64,000 nucleotides of DNA, from positions 4,898,001 to 4,962,000 of the forward strand of contig NC_087118.1 of NCBI RefSeq assembly GCF_963855985.1, read 5' to 3'. Positions 22,984-34,437 of this stretch are shown here, piece after piece. Both the position numbers and the translations under genes were made by a program. The notes under the pieces are model-generated. The model was given only the letters and a program-made list of their open reading frames with translations. It was not told the DNA's origin and did no database searches. How positions within the stretch are numbered: position 1 is the first letter of the stretch; each line of letters begins with the position of its first letter. The stretch comes from Ostrinia nubilalis (Eukaryota; Arthropoda; Insecta; Lepidoptera; Crambidae).

Positions 22984-23342
22984 TTTTCTAGTTTTCGCGG
23001 CCGTCCGCATGCAACAACAGACGCGCGTGGACTGTAAGCAGCGGCAGCTCATCTTTTAGTAGAACACATATTCGATTTTTTACAGGCCACCAAAACACGT
23101 AAATTTTTTCATATTTCTCTCAGTGACAAGTTTTCATTTGGTATAGGCGCCGCACACTCCGAAAGCTATTTCACTAAACTTAATCTAGTAATATAACTAT
23201 ATCACTAAACTTGGGCCGTTTTATAACTATATTCCTAGTGAGATAGTAATGAATCGCTTTCATATAACTATGTTACGGTATATAATTATATCCCTAGGGA
23301 TATAACTATATTACGGCTTTATCTATCTTACTGCGACATCTA

Positions 23343-23708
23343 TACCTGGCGTTATATGATATCTCAATAGAAACATTTACATTATTGTTAGTTAAATGTA
23401 ATACACTATTCTTGTAATCAATTATAGCTTGATAACGTTTTAAAAAGTTATCGCCTAAAATACCATTTGCTGAGCATGACATGTTTTTAAAAACGTAAAA
23501 CTTTTCTCTAAATATTAAATCATTATAAACTAAATCTAAAAAAATATATCCCTCTGACTCTAACCTTCCGCTTACTCCCTTAATAGTTATTTTGTCATAA
23601 TATAAATGCTTTAATAATTGGGGATATTTACTAAGCCATTCGTATCTCAATACGCAAAGACTTGCTCCGCTATCAACCAAGAGATTGATTAATTCACTAT
23701 CTACTGAT
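23343..23708 (-). pseudogene. Ty3/gypsy aspartic protease segment
   Basis: On the minus strand 'LLVDSGASLCVLRYEWL' holds the catalytic DSG(A/S) motif of retroviral-type proteases, followed by 'FKNMSCSANGILGDNFLKRY' (the Ile-Leu-Gly flap-side motif). It is cut at 23342 by insertion of the 14689-23338 element and separated from gag by a LINE fragment at 23714-24178. It belongs with 13690-14684. Confidence 0.75.
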
Positions 23709-23713
23709 ACTGT

Positions 23714-24178
23714 TCAAATTCAAATTCAAATTATTTATTTGCTCAAAAAAATAGGGTAAATACATAAGTGGTGTTAGTATTTTATTAAAAGTGCATTCCT
23801 ATTTGGCTAATGTCAGTTAGCATGCAAATTACAATTGATCATAAAATAATGTCGATTAATTACATAATATTATATTTATATTGATTCAAATAAAATTCAT
23901 TAGCATATTTTTTCAGTCAAAAACTCAGTGATCGAATAATAGCATTTGTCAATTAAATATTCCTTAAGCTTTAATTTAAATATGTTAAAGTCATTTATGT
24001 CTCGTATGGATTCCGGTACTTTATTATAGATACGAGGAGCATTTCCAAAGAAACTCTTATTAAATAAAGTAGTTTTAGCTTCGATGGCACACAGTTTGTT
24101 TTTGTGACGTTCACGGGTCCTGAACTCAAATTTATCAATATTATTTTTTATAAATATACAACACTCCAGAATGTATAG
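23714..24178 (-). pseudogene. Short 5'-truncated LINE fragment
   Basis: The minus strand encodes the C-terminal tail of a LINE ORF2 (motifs 'FEFRTRERHKNKL', 'FFGNAPRIYNKVPESIRD'), then a 3' UTR and a TTCAAA-repeat tail at 23714. The flanking ACTGT (23709-23713 and 24179-24183) is the target duplication. It resembles the LINE at 16806-17936. Confidence 0.75.
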
Positions 24179-24183
24179 ACTGT

Positions 24184-25330
24184 ACCACTGTTATTAAAAT
24201 TAAAAATAAAATTTTCTGAATTGACGAAAAAAATCGCTTAAAGTATCATTATTTGAATTATTATTAGTACTATTAGATTGCGACTCGTTATTTACAGGTT
24301 TTGTCTCCTTTACGGTGTGTCGTATAGGTGCAGCTGGTCTGCGTGACCATCCACGGCCACGGCCTTGGTGATAATTTCCACCGCGTGGTGAGCTATACTG
24401 ACCTCGTGTACTATTAGATGAGGATGTATTTTGGTGGTTACCATATCTGAAATTATTGTTGTTGTAATGGTTGTTGCCGCGATACGAACTGTTTCTATAA
24501 TTTCGACCACGGGCACGACCACGGGCACGACCACGGTTAAAGTTATATTGACGCCTAACATTCATGACTTCGAAAGGAGAAGACAGGGACTGTTCATCCA
24601 TGGCAGTTCTAATAGCTTTCGGCAAGGAATCGAATTCTCTCGCTGCTATAATAGTACTTAATCTGCGATCAGATAAACCATCTGCAAATCGTTTTATAGC
24701 GATACCTTAATTTATAGGTTTCAAATAATCGTATGCCTTAGAATCTCCATTCGATTGAGCGATTGTTAAGTTAACAAACAACTCCTCCAATTCAGAACCA
24801 AACGATTCAATCGATCGATTTCCTTGTCTGCATTGATGTAATTTAGACTGTAAAGCTACTGGAGATTTTTTTTGTAACAGATGTGAGCGCATATTAGATA
24901 AAAGGTTATCAATGGTATCGTAATACTATTTCAAGCGTAACTGTGCACTTGGTGAGAGTCTAGTTTTTATTACAAATTCGATCAATTGCGGCTTGGATGT
25001 CTCAGAAATCATTTTACCATATAATTCTATACTGTTAATTAGAGAATTAGTAACAGATTCTTGACCTGTCATCACTGGTAACAAAGCTATTGCGGTTTTT
25101 AAATCAAAATCGCACTTGGTACTCATTTTTGTTAATTCAGTATCCTGTTGGGTTGTTAATGATAATTTTGTAATTTTACTAAAAATTTGATGAATTTCGT
25201 TAATTATTTTATGAATCGAAGTAATATCACTTGTACTTATTTGTTCTAATTCAATTTGAGTGTGCAACACAGACAAAATACTATCCAATTTCGAATATAA
25301 AACATTCGCTTCACTAAACTTTCAAAGTCC
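24184..25330 (-). pseudogene. Ty3/gypsy gag remnant with RG-rich C-terminus
   Basis: Minus strand, split by stops near 24705 and 24925. The helical capsid-like part is at 25288-24707 ('SKLHQCRQGNRSIESFGSEL', 'AIKRFADGLSD'). It ends in an Arg/Gly/Asn-rich nucleic-acid-binding tail (24560-24330, 'RGRARGRARGRNYR') in place of CCHC knuckles. Gag stops with TAA near 24200; protease lies in a different frame downstream. It would package the element's RNA. It is upstream of the protease in the same relic. Confidence 0.65.
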
Positions 25331-25372
25331 TAGGTCCTGTTGCCTTCTTATAGGTCCTAATTTAACTAAATA

Positions 25373-26651
25373 GGGGAGACTGGCCCAAAGCGGGCACCTT
25401 AAGGTAAAGTAGGAAAAAAACACACAGAATAAGCAAAACGGAATAAGTTTTTATCGTGATCAGTTACTACATTTATTGTAGTTTGACATGGCGTTTTCAA
25501 ATCATTAATTTGTCTAATATATAAAAAGTAGGCACTCAAATACGAAACACTATCACTTGCTCACTTTGCCCGAGGGGGTGGCCTAAAGCGAGCACTGTCA
25601 CACGGGCAAAACGGGCATGCAGAGGGCAATAGTTTTTTTATATTTTTACTATATAATTTTGACCTTTGAATAATAAGGAATGTCTCTATTCAAACACAGA
25701 ATGAGAATCATACTTTCTTAATTAATTCTAGACATAAAAATTCATCAAACAACATAAAACTTAAAACATAAAACTAATCAGAAAAAACTCTCTTTGAATA
25801 ATGCAGTCTTGAATCATTATCTTCTAGTATTTTGAAGCTTTTGAGCTGAAGTATTACAGCTTCACTCCAAGAACCTTGTTGTGATTTTCTTTTATATTTA
25901 TTTACCATCTAAAAAGTCAAATAATAAGAGATTAATGTCTACACTAAAGTCTGTTTTTCTTTGCTTGTCCAATATTGTAAACAATCTTAATATTCATTTT
26001 TAACGAAATAATTCGTTTTAAAATAAGATAAACACAAAGCTCACTTACATAGGTAAGTCATCGTTGAACACCGATATCTTTTCAAATCATATAGTTTATT
26101 AATTTTTTTCACTGATATTACTTTAAAAGTCATAAAAAAGATTGTTTACATTGTTCGACTAGCAAAGAAAAACGGACTATACCTACACGATAAATATAGA
26201 GGACTAACAATAAAAGCAAGTAAGTTTATATGGCTATGAAGAGGGTAAAGTGAGCATGCTCATTTTGCCCTGCTCACTTTGCCTTTTGCACCACACCACG
26301 TTTCATAAAACATAAACTATAATTCCTTTTTAATAATTTTCAAGGAAATATCCTTAAAACACGGTTAAGTAGGTGCAACACATTACGCATACATTGATAA
26401 TAACGTACGTCACTCAGTTTAATCCAAAACACAACGAACATACCTTTGTTTTTTCAAATAAAATTGACGAATTTCGTTTATCGCTCTCCAAGCGTGGTGT
26501 TGTCACTCGGAGGTGGCGCACACGACTTCCACGGGAGCGGCGGGGCGGGGGGATAACGTTAACAAGACAAGACAATAAGTCAGGCAAATGAGTGTAAGTT
26601 TAGAGGGGGTGCCCGCTTTAGGCGGAGTGCCCGCTTTGGGCCAGTCTCCCC
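25373..26651. mobile_element. 1.28-kb TIR element with TA target duplication
   Basis: The ends are perfect inverted copies over 25 bp, starting GGGGAGACTGGCCCAAAGCG. TA flanks both sides (25371-25372 and 26652-26653). Variants of the terminal motif 'AAAGCGGGCA' recur inside (25585, 25610, 26245-26285, 26605-26640). Two internal arms, 25944-25987 and 26140-26183, are also inverted. No transposase. It sits in the leader of the gypsy relic. Confidence 0.8.
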
Positions 26652-26653
26652 TA

Positions 26654-27105
26654 ATCTTTAATATAAAATAACGATTTATGAAGTTCATGTATCTCAAATA
26701 TTACACTTGACATAATCTAATTATTCTACCCAATATAAAAACATTCGTGCATAATATCCAACAGTTAAACATACTTAATTAAAATAAAATATTAATTTAC
26801 ATACGGTATTATGACGTTCGATTACACTTGATACACGAAGAGTCGGTTGGAGGCACGGTGAGGGGGCCGGGGCAAGGCTGGCTCGATTCGTGGCGTTGGT
26901 GGCGCTGGTGCTCGGTGCCGCAGGCTGCTGCTGGCACTGGCGGATGAGTGGGCCGGGATATCCCTGGACACCTGGACCGGGCTATACCCTGGACTCCTCT
27001 TGATTATCCTTCTTAGACTGCACTGGTGGTGAGATCGGCGCGTGATATAGTGGCAATATTGTTTCTGTTCAGCTCACGTTGTATGGTGCGAATGCGAAAT
27101 GGTGT
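26654..27105 (-). other. Leader region of the second gypsy element
   Basis: This lies between the gag side and the 87-bp terminal repeat, so it should be 5' untranslated sequence. It contains a C/G-rich strip (26850-27000). No primer-binding site could be assigned with confidence. Confidence 0.4.
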
Positions 27106-27192
27106 ACTTAATGCTATTTTGCATACTTGCACATTGCGATTGACGTAAACTGCGACATGACCTAATTACACTTCCGTAGGTACATACTACAA
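27106..27192 (-). repeat. Terminal repeat (5' LTR remnant) of the second gypsy element
   Basis: It is identical by eye to 13424-13510. Together they delimit a 13.8-kb interval holding gag, protease and pol pieces in the right order on the minus strand. Sequence beyond the 87 bp differs between the ends, so the LTRs are incomplete. Confidence 0.65.
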
Positions 27193-27197
27193 TAGAA

Positions 27198-28495
27198 TCT
27201 AGTATGATTTGCTTTTTGCGCACAAGTTTTGTAAGAAATTGCACTATTTTTTTTTATTGCGCTGATTCTGCTCCATACTGATGTCTGGAGCCTTTAACAC
27301 GTTTACTGCGGGAGCTTAAAACTAAGGTCTTCAAACTGGTGCGTCACGGGGAATATTGCACCCCTTTAATGTACTACTTCAACGTGCGTTACGGGTATTA
27401 AAATGCCCCGTACACCTACAATGTGTTAATCACCTATAACTTTATGAAATTTTACTTTTTTTTTATTTTTATTTTTTTATTCAATAAATTATTACATAGG
27501 CTATGCTAATCTCGTTTCGTAAGTAGATACGAAGTTTAATAAATAAATTAAAAACCAAAGAAAATTCGGGACACATTGAACCCCGTATCGCACTATTCAT
27601 ATTTAAAATACGAGTATTTTGTGCCCCGTAGCGAACAAAAATATTTTTTATCGATGAAAATAGTAGTGATGTGAGTAGATACGAACGATAACTTTTATTT
27701 AAAAAAAAAGTTTAAGCAGTATCCAACATGGGTCAAGTTGAAAAGCGGTTGAAAAGCCGAGTCTGCTGGTTTTATGACAGACATTCTTCAAAATTGTGAG
27801 CTTAAAATTTTCTTTATTTGGACTTCTGAGACTTGTCCTTCACTCTGATTCACATTACGTAATTCTTGATAATTTTGTCCGGTACTAAGGCTCGTGATAA
27901 TATCATATTGAACAGGTGTTGAATGCCGCTGGAAAACTTTTCGCAACATTGGTGAAGAAGCTGACTGTCGGTGGGATGACCTTGGTGGAACGGGAGTTTC
28001 GTCATCGTTTTCGTTACGTGACATTTCTAACATACGTCGTGAGCGCTTCATTATCGATATTTGACGTCACGTCTGTCACTGCACTAATGCAAATAAGCCG
28101 ACAACCCCGTACGGGCGCACGATAAATTCGTACGGGGGTTTTCAGCCCCGTATCGCATTAAAAGGTAATTTCTACTGTCTGGTCGGTACGGGGTTCATTA
28201 GACCCCGTATATTTTTATAATGTCAAAAAGCTTCATAATTCACAAACAACACAAAAATATAGTTATCTCTTTCACACTGCTGTAAACACCAGAGATACAA
28301 CTCCCGCACCAGAGTGAACAAACACTATTTCTAGTCCCGCACTGGGGAAAAGTCGTGCACGGGGCTGAAAGGGCCCCGTAACGCAGTGAACGTGTTAATT
28401 GATGGTATTATCTGTTTACACATACAATGTCACTATTTTGTTGCAATTTCTTACAAAACTTGCGCGCAAAAAGCAAATTTAGTATGTAAAATCAT
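27198..28495. mobile_element. Small palindromic element split by a piggyBac-like insertion
   Basis: The outer arms 27200-27245 ('gatttgctttttgcgcacaa' then 'gttttgtaagaaattgca') and 28438-28490 are inverted copies. Without the inner element (27298-28394) they would form a MITE of about 200 bp. Confidence 0.6.
27298..28394. mobile_element. piggyBac-like non-autonomous element (TTAA flanks)
   Basis: TTAA lies at 27294-27297 and 28395-28398. The ends are CACGTTTACTGCG and its inverse (CACGTTCACTGCG). Many 'ACGGGG..CCCCGTA' palindromic motifs occur inside (e.g. 27347-27375, 28120-28150, 28185-28210, 28375-28385). A minus-strand open stretch 28051-27788 is not recognised. Confidence 0.75.
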
Positions 28496-28498
28496 CAA

Positions 28499-29207
28499 AC
28501 TTCTATGCTCGTAACTCAGTTCAGACTGAGTTTAGAGGTATACATGTCATAGTAAGTTTGGTTTATTACACTATTTTGTAATCAAAAAACAATTGGTTTG
28601 GTCGATGGCCGCGCGAAAAAAAAAGATGCCAATTTCCGGCCGCGGCATTGTCTTTTACGAAGAGACCCTGTATAAAAATATTGTTTAATTTAGCCACCTG
28701 GTTTGAACTTTGAAGACACTGCGAGCGGCGAATACAGCGATAACGAAGGTATCGCACCCCCCCTGGAAGAAGTATGCAAGTCCACTTGTGCGATATTTTT
28801 TTTATTGCACTAAAAAATCGAGAAGGAGGTAATACATATTGTCAATTTTTTTCATAATTTTTCTCTTAAAAATGAAGAAATTATGTACAAATATGTAAAA
28901 TATTGCAACATTAAAATATCTAAATTTCCATAACAAAAACGAAGTAAATATATTTGCATTTAATTGTTTAATAAAGTTCCGTATGAATAATAGCATATTA
29001 ATATTTACATACATCTTCCACGAAGACTTTAAAAAACATTTTCGCGTATCTATTGTTGCATACTTATTTTAGGATATTATTTGGTGGGTATCGTAGTGCA
29101 AGTTCAGTTGCGTAGTTTTTCCACGAAACTTTTGTGCACATTATGCTGGTAATTTTGTGCAAGTCTAGATGCTTAATTCTTCCACGAAGCTTTTATTCGC
29201 ATTATAA
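28499..29207. other. AT-rich stretch, no feature assigned
   Basis: No coding, RNA or transposon signature was recognised. A perfect short hairpin 'ctcagttcagactgag' is at about 28516. Confidence 0.4.
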
Positions 29208-29605
29208 TATACAGTGTGTCCGGGCTTGTAGTGATCAAACTTTAAGGGCAAAATCTAGGGACAATTTTATCGATAAAAATACTTCAAATTTGGGGCCTGA
29301 CCCATTTCTCGAAAAATTACATCGATTTAAGTTTTTAATTTTTAATTTACACCTCTTCTTTAAAAAACAAGTGAAAGCGTGGGTAGCTTAACATTAATAG
29401 GCAAATGTTTTATATCATGCGATAGCCAATAAAATTATCTATTAGAGGAAGAAGAAAGCAGACACAAGTTTCATACATTTTATGGGAGTAAGAATGGATT
29501 TAATTAGAAAAATACATTACTTTTTTCACTTCTTTTTAAGTTATTTTCCAACACAAGAAAAACCGGGTCGTTAAGGTATGTTTTATTTGCATTGTATTAT
29601 TAGTA

Positions 29606-31164
29606 CTAGCTGTGCCCGCGACTTCGTCCGCGTGGAATAATGACTTTGGGTAGGCACTTTTAATACTTTAGTCTAATTATTTTACAAATAGCTTTTGCCC
29701 GCGACTTCGTCCGCGGAGAAGTCGAAAACGTTCTCATACGATTTTTAAATGTTTTTAACGTTATTATCTAAATGTTTGAATACTTATAAAATATAAAAAT
29801 ATTAAAGGTTAAATAAACATGAAAATAATGTTTTCTTATATTTTATGAATATGCAGCTCGGCCTTTGATCCGGTGAAAGTTACTCGGTGGTATTATCTTT
29901 TTACTACGAAATCGAAAACTACACCTACCGCAGTATTATTGGTAAACTTTTTTTTTATTTTCCTACGGGTGCTAGAATCACCAAGCTTCTAGCATGCCAC
30001 TGGCCGTGGGAGAAGGAGCTTTTCCTCAAGACTACTCCCACGACCTCAAGGGCCTCCGCCAAAACTCTCGCGCGAAAATGAGTTTTTGTATAGGTATACA
30101 GCGCAAGCAGGTGCCCGCGGCATGACCGTCATGCATTACTATGCATTGTTAGGCGAGCGCACGCAGCGGGCACCCACTCCGAGGTTAAGTGGAGGCCCCT
30201 AGAGTATGATAGTCTGAACATGACATGATTGTAAAATAAATGCACTAATGAGTAGGTAATTAATATCAACTTTGAAGCAAATCACCACTAAAATAACTTT
30301 CTACCCCTTTTTAACATAGTTAGGGGGTGCATTTCACTAAAATACGAAACACATCTTCCATTAATTCTGTTATAGAATGCTTATGCGAAATTTGAAGTAG
30401 ATTGAACGAAGGAATCTCGTTATCCCATACAAACTTTGCCACCCCTTTTTACCTCCTTAGGGGTAGAATTTTGGAAAATCCTTTCTTATCAGATACTTAC
30501 GTCTTACAAAGAACACACCGTCCAAGTTTCAGGTCTCTACGATCAGCGATTTAGGCTGTGCATTGATCCATCAGTGGCGCGCGCAGTACTTAATCATTAT
30601 TTTGCTGCTATGATATTTTAAAACTGCGATATCTCCTAAGATATTTATTGAAATCGAATGGTGTAAAGGCCAAGTATGTTTAAAATTAAATACTTGTGAT
30701 GAATAACTTATTTATTTGGATAAGGATTAATATCATGTTTATGAAAAAACCTCCGCAAATAATGCATTAATATAAAACAGATTTCTTTTTGCATAAAAAG
30801 GGTTACTATGAGCCAACCTTAAAAGATAGACATATATTATCGCGGACTTTTTTTTAGAACTTTTAAAGGGGAACAATCCTGTCATACATGATTTTTGCGA
30901 AACTTTAACCGTTTACGCAGCGTCAGCTCTCAAAAGGAAAAAAATCACTGATTTGAAACATTCTTCATTGGTGCTCCGCTCCTATTGGTCTTAGCGTGAT
31001 GATATATAGCCTAAAGCCTTCAGGAACTAACGGGCTATCCAACACAAAAAGAATTTTTCAAATCGGTCCAGTAGTTCCTGAGATTAGCGCGTTCAACCAA
31101 ACAAACAAACAAACAAACAAACAAACAAACAAACAAACTCTTCAGCTTTATAATATTAGTATAG
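29606..31164 (+). repeat. RTE/SINE-like insertion with (CAAA)n near the 3' end
   Basis: It starts 'ctagctgtgcccgcgacttc' and ends 'ctttataatattagtatag' after an AAAC repeat at 31098-31138. The internal stretch at 30440-30560 resembles the noncoding parts of the arrays at 3711 and 9839. It is inserted in the left arm of the foldback element. No reading frame. Confidence 0.55.
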
Positions 31165-31425
31165 ATTTGAGCTATTCTACAAAACGAATGTAAATTTATT
31201 AGTCTACGTCTATTAGTTTCGACGTAATTGTTGAACAAAGATACCCCTTCCCAGCGGTTTCCATAGCGCACGCGACATGCGAAAATGCACTGCCTGAAAG
31301 AATCACACAACCTATTCCGATTACTATGGAAACCGCTGGGAAGGGGTATCTTTGTTCAACAATTACGTCGAAACTAATAGACGTAGACTAATAAATTTAC
31401 ATTCGTTTTGTAGAATAGCTCAAAT
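31165..31425. repeat. 102-bp perfect inverted repeat, 57-bp loop
   Basis: Arms 31165-31266 and 31324-31425 are exact reverse complements; the loop is 31267-31323. This is the centre of the foldback element. Transcription across it would give a long perfect hairpin RNA. Confidence 0.9.
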
Positions 31426-31845
31426 ACTAATAATACAATGCAAATAAAACATACCTTAACGACCTGGTTTTTCTTGTGTTGGAAAATAACTGAAAAAGAA
31501 GTGAAAAAAGTAATGTATTTTTCTAATTCAATCCATTCTTACTCCTATAAAATGTATGAAATTTGTGTCTGTTTTCTTCTTCTACTAATAGATAATTTTA
31601 TTGGCTATCGCATGATATAAAATATTTGCCTATTAATGTTAAGCTACCCACGCTTTCACTTGTTTTTTAAAGAAGAGGTGTAAACTAAAAATTAAAAATT
31701 TTAATTGATGTAATTTTTCGAGAAATGGGTCAAGTCCCAAATTTGAAGTATTTTCATCGATAAAATTGTTCATAGATTACGCCTTTAAAGTTTGATCACT
31801 ACATGCCCGGACACACTGTATAACAATTGATACGTTATTTTCTAA

Positions 31846-32497
31846 ACTCTGATTTTTAATTCGACGGAATTTTGACATTTCAGAAGTGTTGTCAACATTG
31901 AAACATTCCCATTATGAATGGAGAGCATTTTCACAAATTAAAAAATAATCCTTTCTTGAATTTAAGGTTTCACTTGAAAAACTAAGGCTTAAAAATGTAC
32001 TGATCATTTCAAAATGGTTATTTGAATTTTTATTATCATATTTTTGAAGTTACAAAAAAAATTGGGAAATTATATTTCTATCACTGGACTCCCTGGCCAA
32101 TAATCCATGGGTTACAAACCTTTTTTATGAAAATCCTTTTGTTAATAAAATCTTAGGTTCATAAAATAACCAATTTAACAAGATGCCAATTTTATAATCC
32201 AAATTGATTATGACGACGATAATGATGATTGATGATCAATACATATTTTCGTTAGTGATAATATGTTGTTTTACTGTGTTAAAAACACGTTTTTCTCTAT
32301 TTAAACTCTAAAATGTACATAATAATTAGTGTACATTGAATTGACACAACAAACAATAGTTCATTCTTGTAAGTTGTACTTGATGAAATTTCATTTCATA
32401 TTATTTATTAATAATTCAAAGCAAAAAAGGCTTATTACATCTGAATTGTCAAAAAATGACAGCTGTCAGAATTCCGTCGAATTAAAAATCGGACTAT
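31846..32497. mobile_element. MITE, copy 2 of the family at 16116
   Basis: It shares its sequence along its length with 16116-16757. The inverted ends here are clearer: 'gatttttaattcgacggaat' at both sides. Noncoding. Boundaries are approximate to about 10 bp. Confidence 0.7.
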
Positions 32498-34139
32498 ACG
32501 TACCTAGATATCTTTGTGCAAGTCTAGTTGCTAATATTTTGCGAAACTTTTGGCGATGTTGTATTTTATACCGATATTGATACATTTATTTAGATGTAAT
32601 TAAGTCATTAACAAAGCACAAATTAACTTAGTTTCAGTAATTTAAGTATCCAATCCACTACTTTTTGCACTAAATACCCCTGTAAGACTGTGTGTTTATC
32701 AAAAATTCGTCCCAATGATTACTTACCACGTGGTAAAATTATCGGTCTTTATGAGTACAAGATCCATTTTAAATTCTGTCTCTCTCTTCAGTGAATCGTT
32801 ATCGTAGTTATCGTGATAAATTTTCATCTTTCCAGAGCCGCATGAGTTCATTTATCAGCTTATGCGTGTATTGCCAGCGTGACAAGGTATGTATCTATAC
32901 GTCTTTTGGAGCAGTAAGCAACAATCGGTGTGTCCCCAATTATAGAATGACACAAGTTTATATGTATTTTAAGGATTATTGTAATCAAAAGGCCATACTC
33001 GTAATGGTCAGACGTTTAAATATAATACAAAACTGTTGCCATCTTTTCGTATGTACGATGAGCGAATACTGACTGTATTCTTTTCAGGTGGTACCTACTT
33101 GATCGACCAGACGCCAACCTTCAGCAGACCTCCACAGATTGTACTTGCCACTGGAATGTAGTGCCTATCCTAGTGTTGACGCTATTTCTCCAGTAAATTG
33201 CATTTATTTCCAGGCCTTATGAAACTCCTGGCTCAGACAAAGTTCCTATCCTGGTTGCTTCACAGGTCCGGCAACTCTTCAACAAAGCGTATAAAAGCAC
33301 CTATAAGTTTAGGACCAAATAAAAACTGTTCTTTCTTTCTTTATAGGTTCAGCCAAACCAACGCAATCTCAAGCGATCAGCCGGCGTGCAGTGATGGCGA
33401 TTAGACTTAGGGTTCGGCCAAACCAACGCGATCACAGCGCGATCAGCTGGCGTGCAGCGATGGCGACCAGACCTAAATGCATTGTTCGCCATCGCTGCAC
33501 GCCGGTTGATCGCGTGTGAACCTTATAGGATTTGGAAGTGATGTCACCAACGAGTTCAATGTGGGTAGCTTTTGTAGTCATGCAGACAATAAATATCACT
33601 ATATTATAGGCTTCTATAGTTTTGTTCCCTTGGACATCAAAATTTAAAAGGGTCCTTCAAAATCGTCTCCCTTGTTCATGAATTGTCTAGATTGAGATAC
33701 TTGCTGTTCTGGTAAATCTACCATTATTTATACTTTGGCAGTAGCATTTAATTTAGCACAATTGAAACATCTGTGCACGTATTTTCTCGCCAATGGTTTC
33801 GCCTTGATAATCCAAAATGTGGAGCTGTATCAGCTTTCTTATGAATTATAGTATTAATTATTATAAACGTTTTCGACTTTCTCCACGACGCGGTTTGCAA
33901 CAATAGATTTCCACCTATTCGTCTCTCCAGACAGCTAGGCGATCACAATAGAAAAACCTGTTCACAGTGTTCGAACATGTGTGAGGTTGGTATTCTTCAC
34001 ATTACTTCTTCTCATTTGCTTCATCCAGTTTACTCAAAGCACCACATAGCTCAAGACGTGGTAAAAAAAAATCGTTTTTAGAAAGCACTTGAGTTTTTTA
34101 GCAATTAATTTCGTTTCAAATCCTTCATCTAGTTGATAG
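32498..34139. other. Unassigned stretch with a GC-rich direct/inverted repeat cluster
   Basis: No gene was recognised. At 33345-33520 the motif 'ggcgtgcagcgatggcga' occurs twice in direct orientation (with preceding 'ccaaaccaacgc') and once inverted ('tcgccatcgctgcacgcc'). The second and third copies form a 29-bp stem with 27 matches. Confidence 0.45.
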
Positions 34140-34437
34140 TGAACGGCTGCAGTTTATTGCACTCACAGAGGCATCGCTAAATTCATTATATTGTATTTTT
34201 ACTCGGCCTGCATCCAACGCCTTCCCGCTACCTTTATCAGGTCGTCGGACCACCTTGTGGATGGATGTCCTAACGCTGCGTTTTCCGGTACGTGGTGTCC
34301 GCTCCATAACCTTGCTGCCCCATCGGTCGTCAGTTCTGCGTACTATGTGCTTCCAACCGCGCGATGTGGAAGTTATTGGGGGAGGCCTATGTTCAGCAGT
34401 GGACGTCCTGTGGCTGAAATGATGATCATGTATTTTT
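34140..34437 (+). repeat. RTE-type LINE 3' end
   Basis: Plus-strand counterpart of 19125-19340. It ends 'ggcctatgttcagcagtgg', 'cgtcctgtggctgaaatgat', then a short GAT-like tail. 5'-truncated, no intact domain. Confidence 0.6.

Larger units (their letters stand above)
14689..23338. mobile_element. 8.65-kb TIR element carrying a THAP gene; TCTA target duplication
   Basis: Terminal inverted repeats start TGTCGCAGTAAGATAGATAA. They can be followed for about 180 bp (14689-14868 against 23338-23159) with only a few mismatches. The element is flanked on both sides by TCTA (14685-14688 and 23339-23342) and lies inside the gypsy relic. The TIRs contain several TATAGTTATA-type motifs. The only gene I can assign to the element is the THAP gene at 22268-22983; the rest is later insertions. 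Kolobok (4-bp TTAA target) and P (8-bp target) transposons encode THAP domains; this 4-bp TCTA fits neither exactly. Confidence 0.75.
29212..31818. mobile_element. Foldback transposon with arms of about 500 bp
   Basis: The ends are CAGTGTGTCCGGGC and its inverse, flanked by TATA (29208-29211 and 31819-31822). The left arm is 29212-29605 plus 31165-31266; the right arm is 31324-31818. The arms agree closely (an estimated 95% outside, 100% in the inner 102 bp). The left arm was broken by an SINE/RTE-like insertion (29606-31164). No transposase; a mariner-type origin is possible from the ends. Confidence 0.8.

Noticed and set aside
33083..33330. Possible exon-like host gene fragment
   Set aside because: No frame with recognisable protein and no consistent splice sites could be supported.
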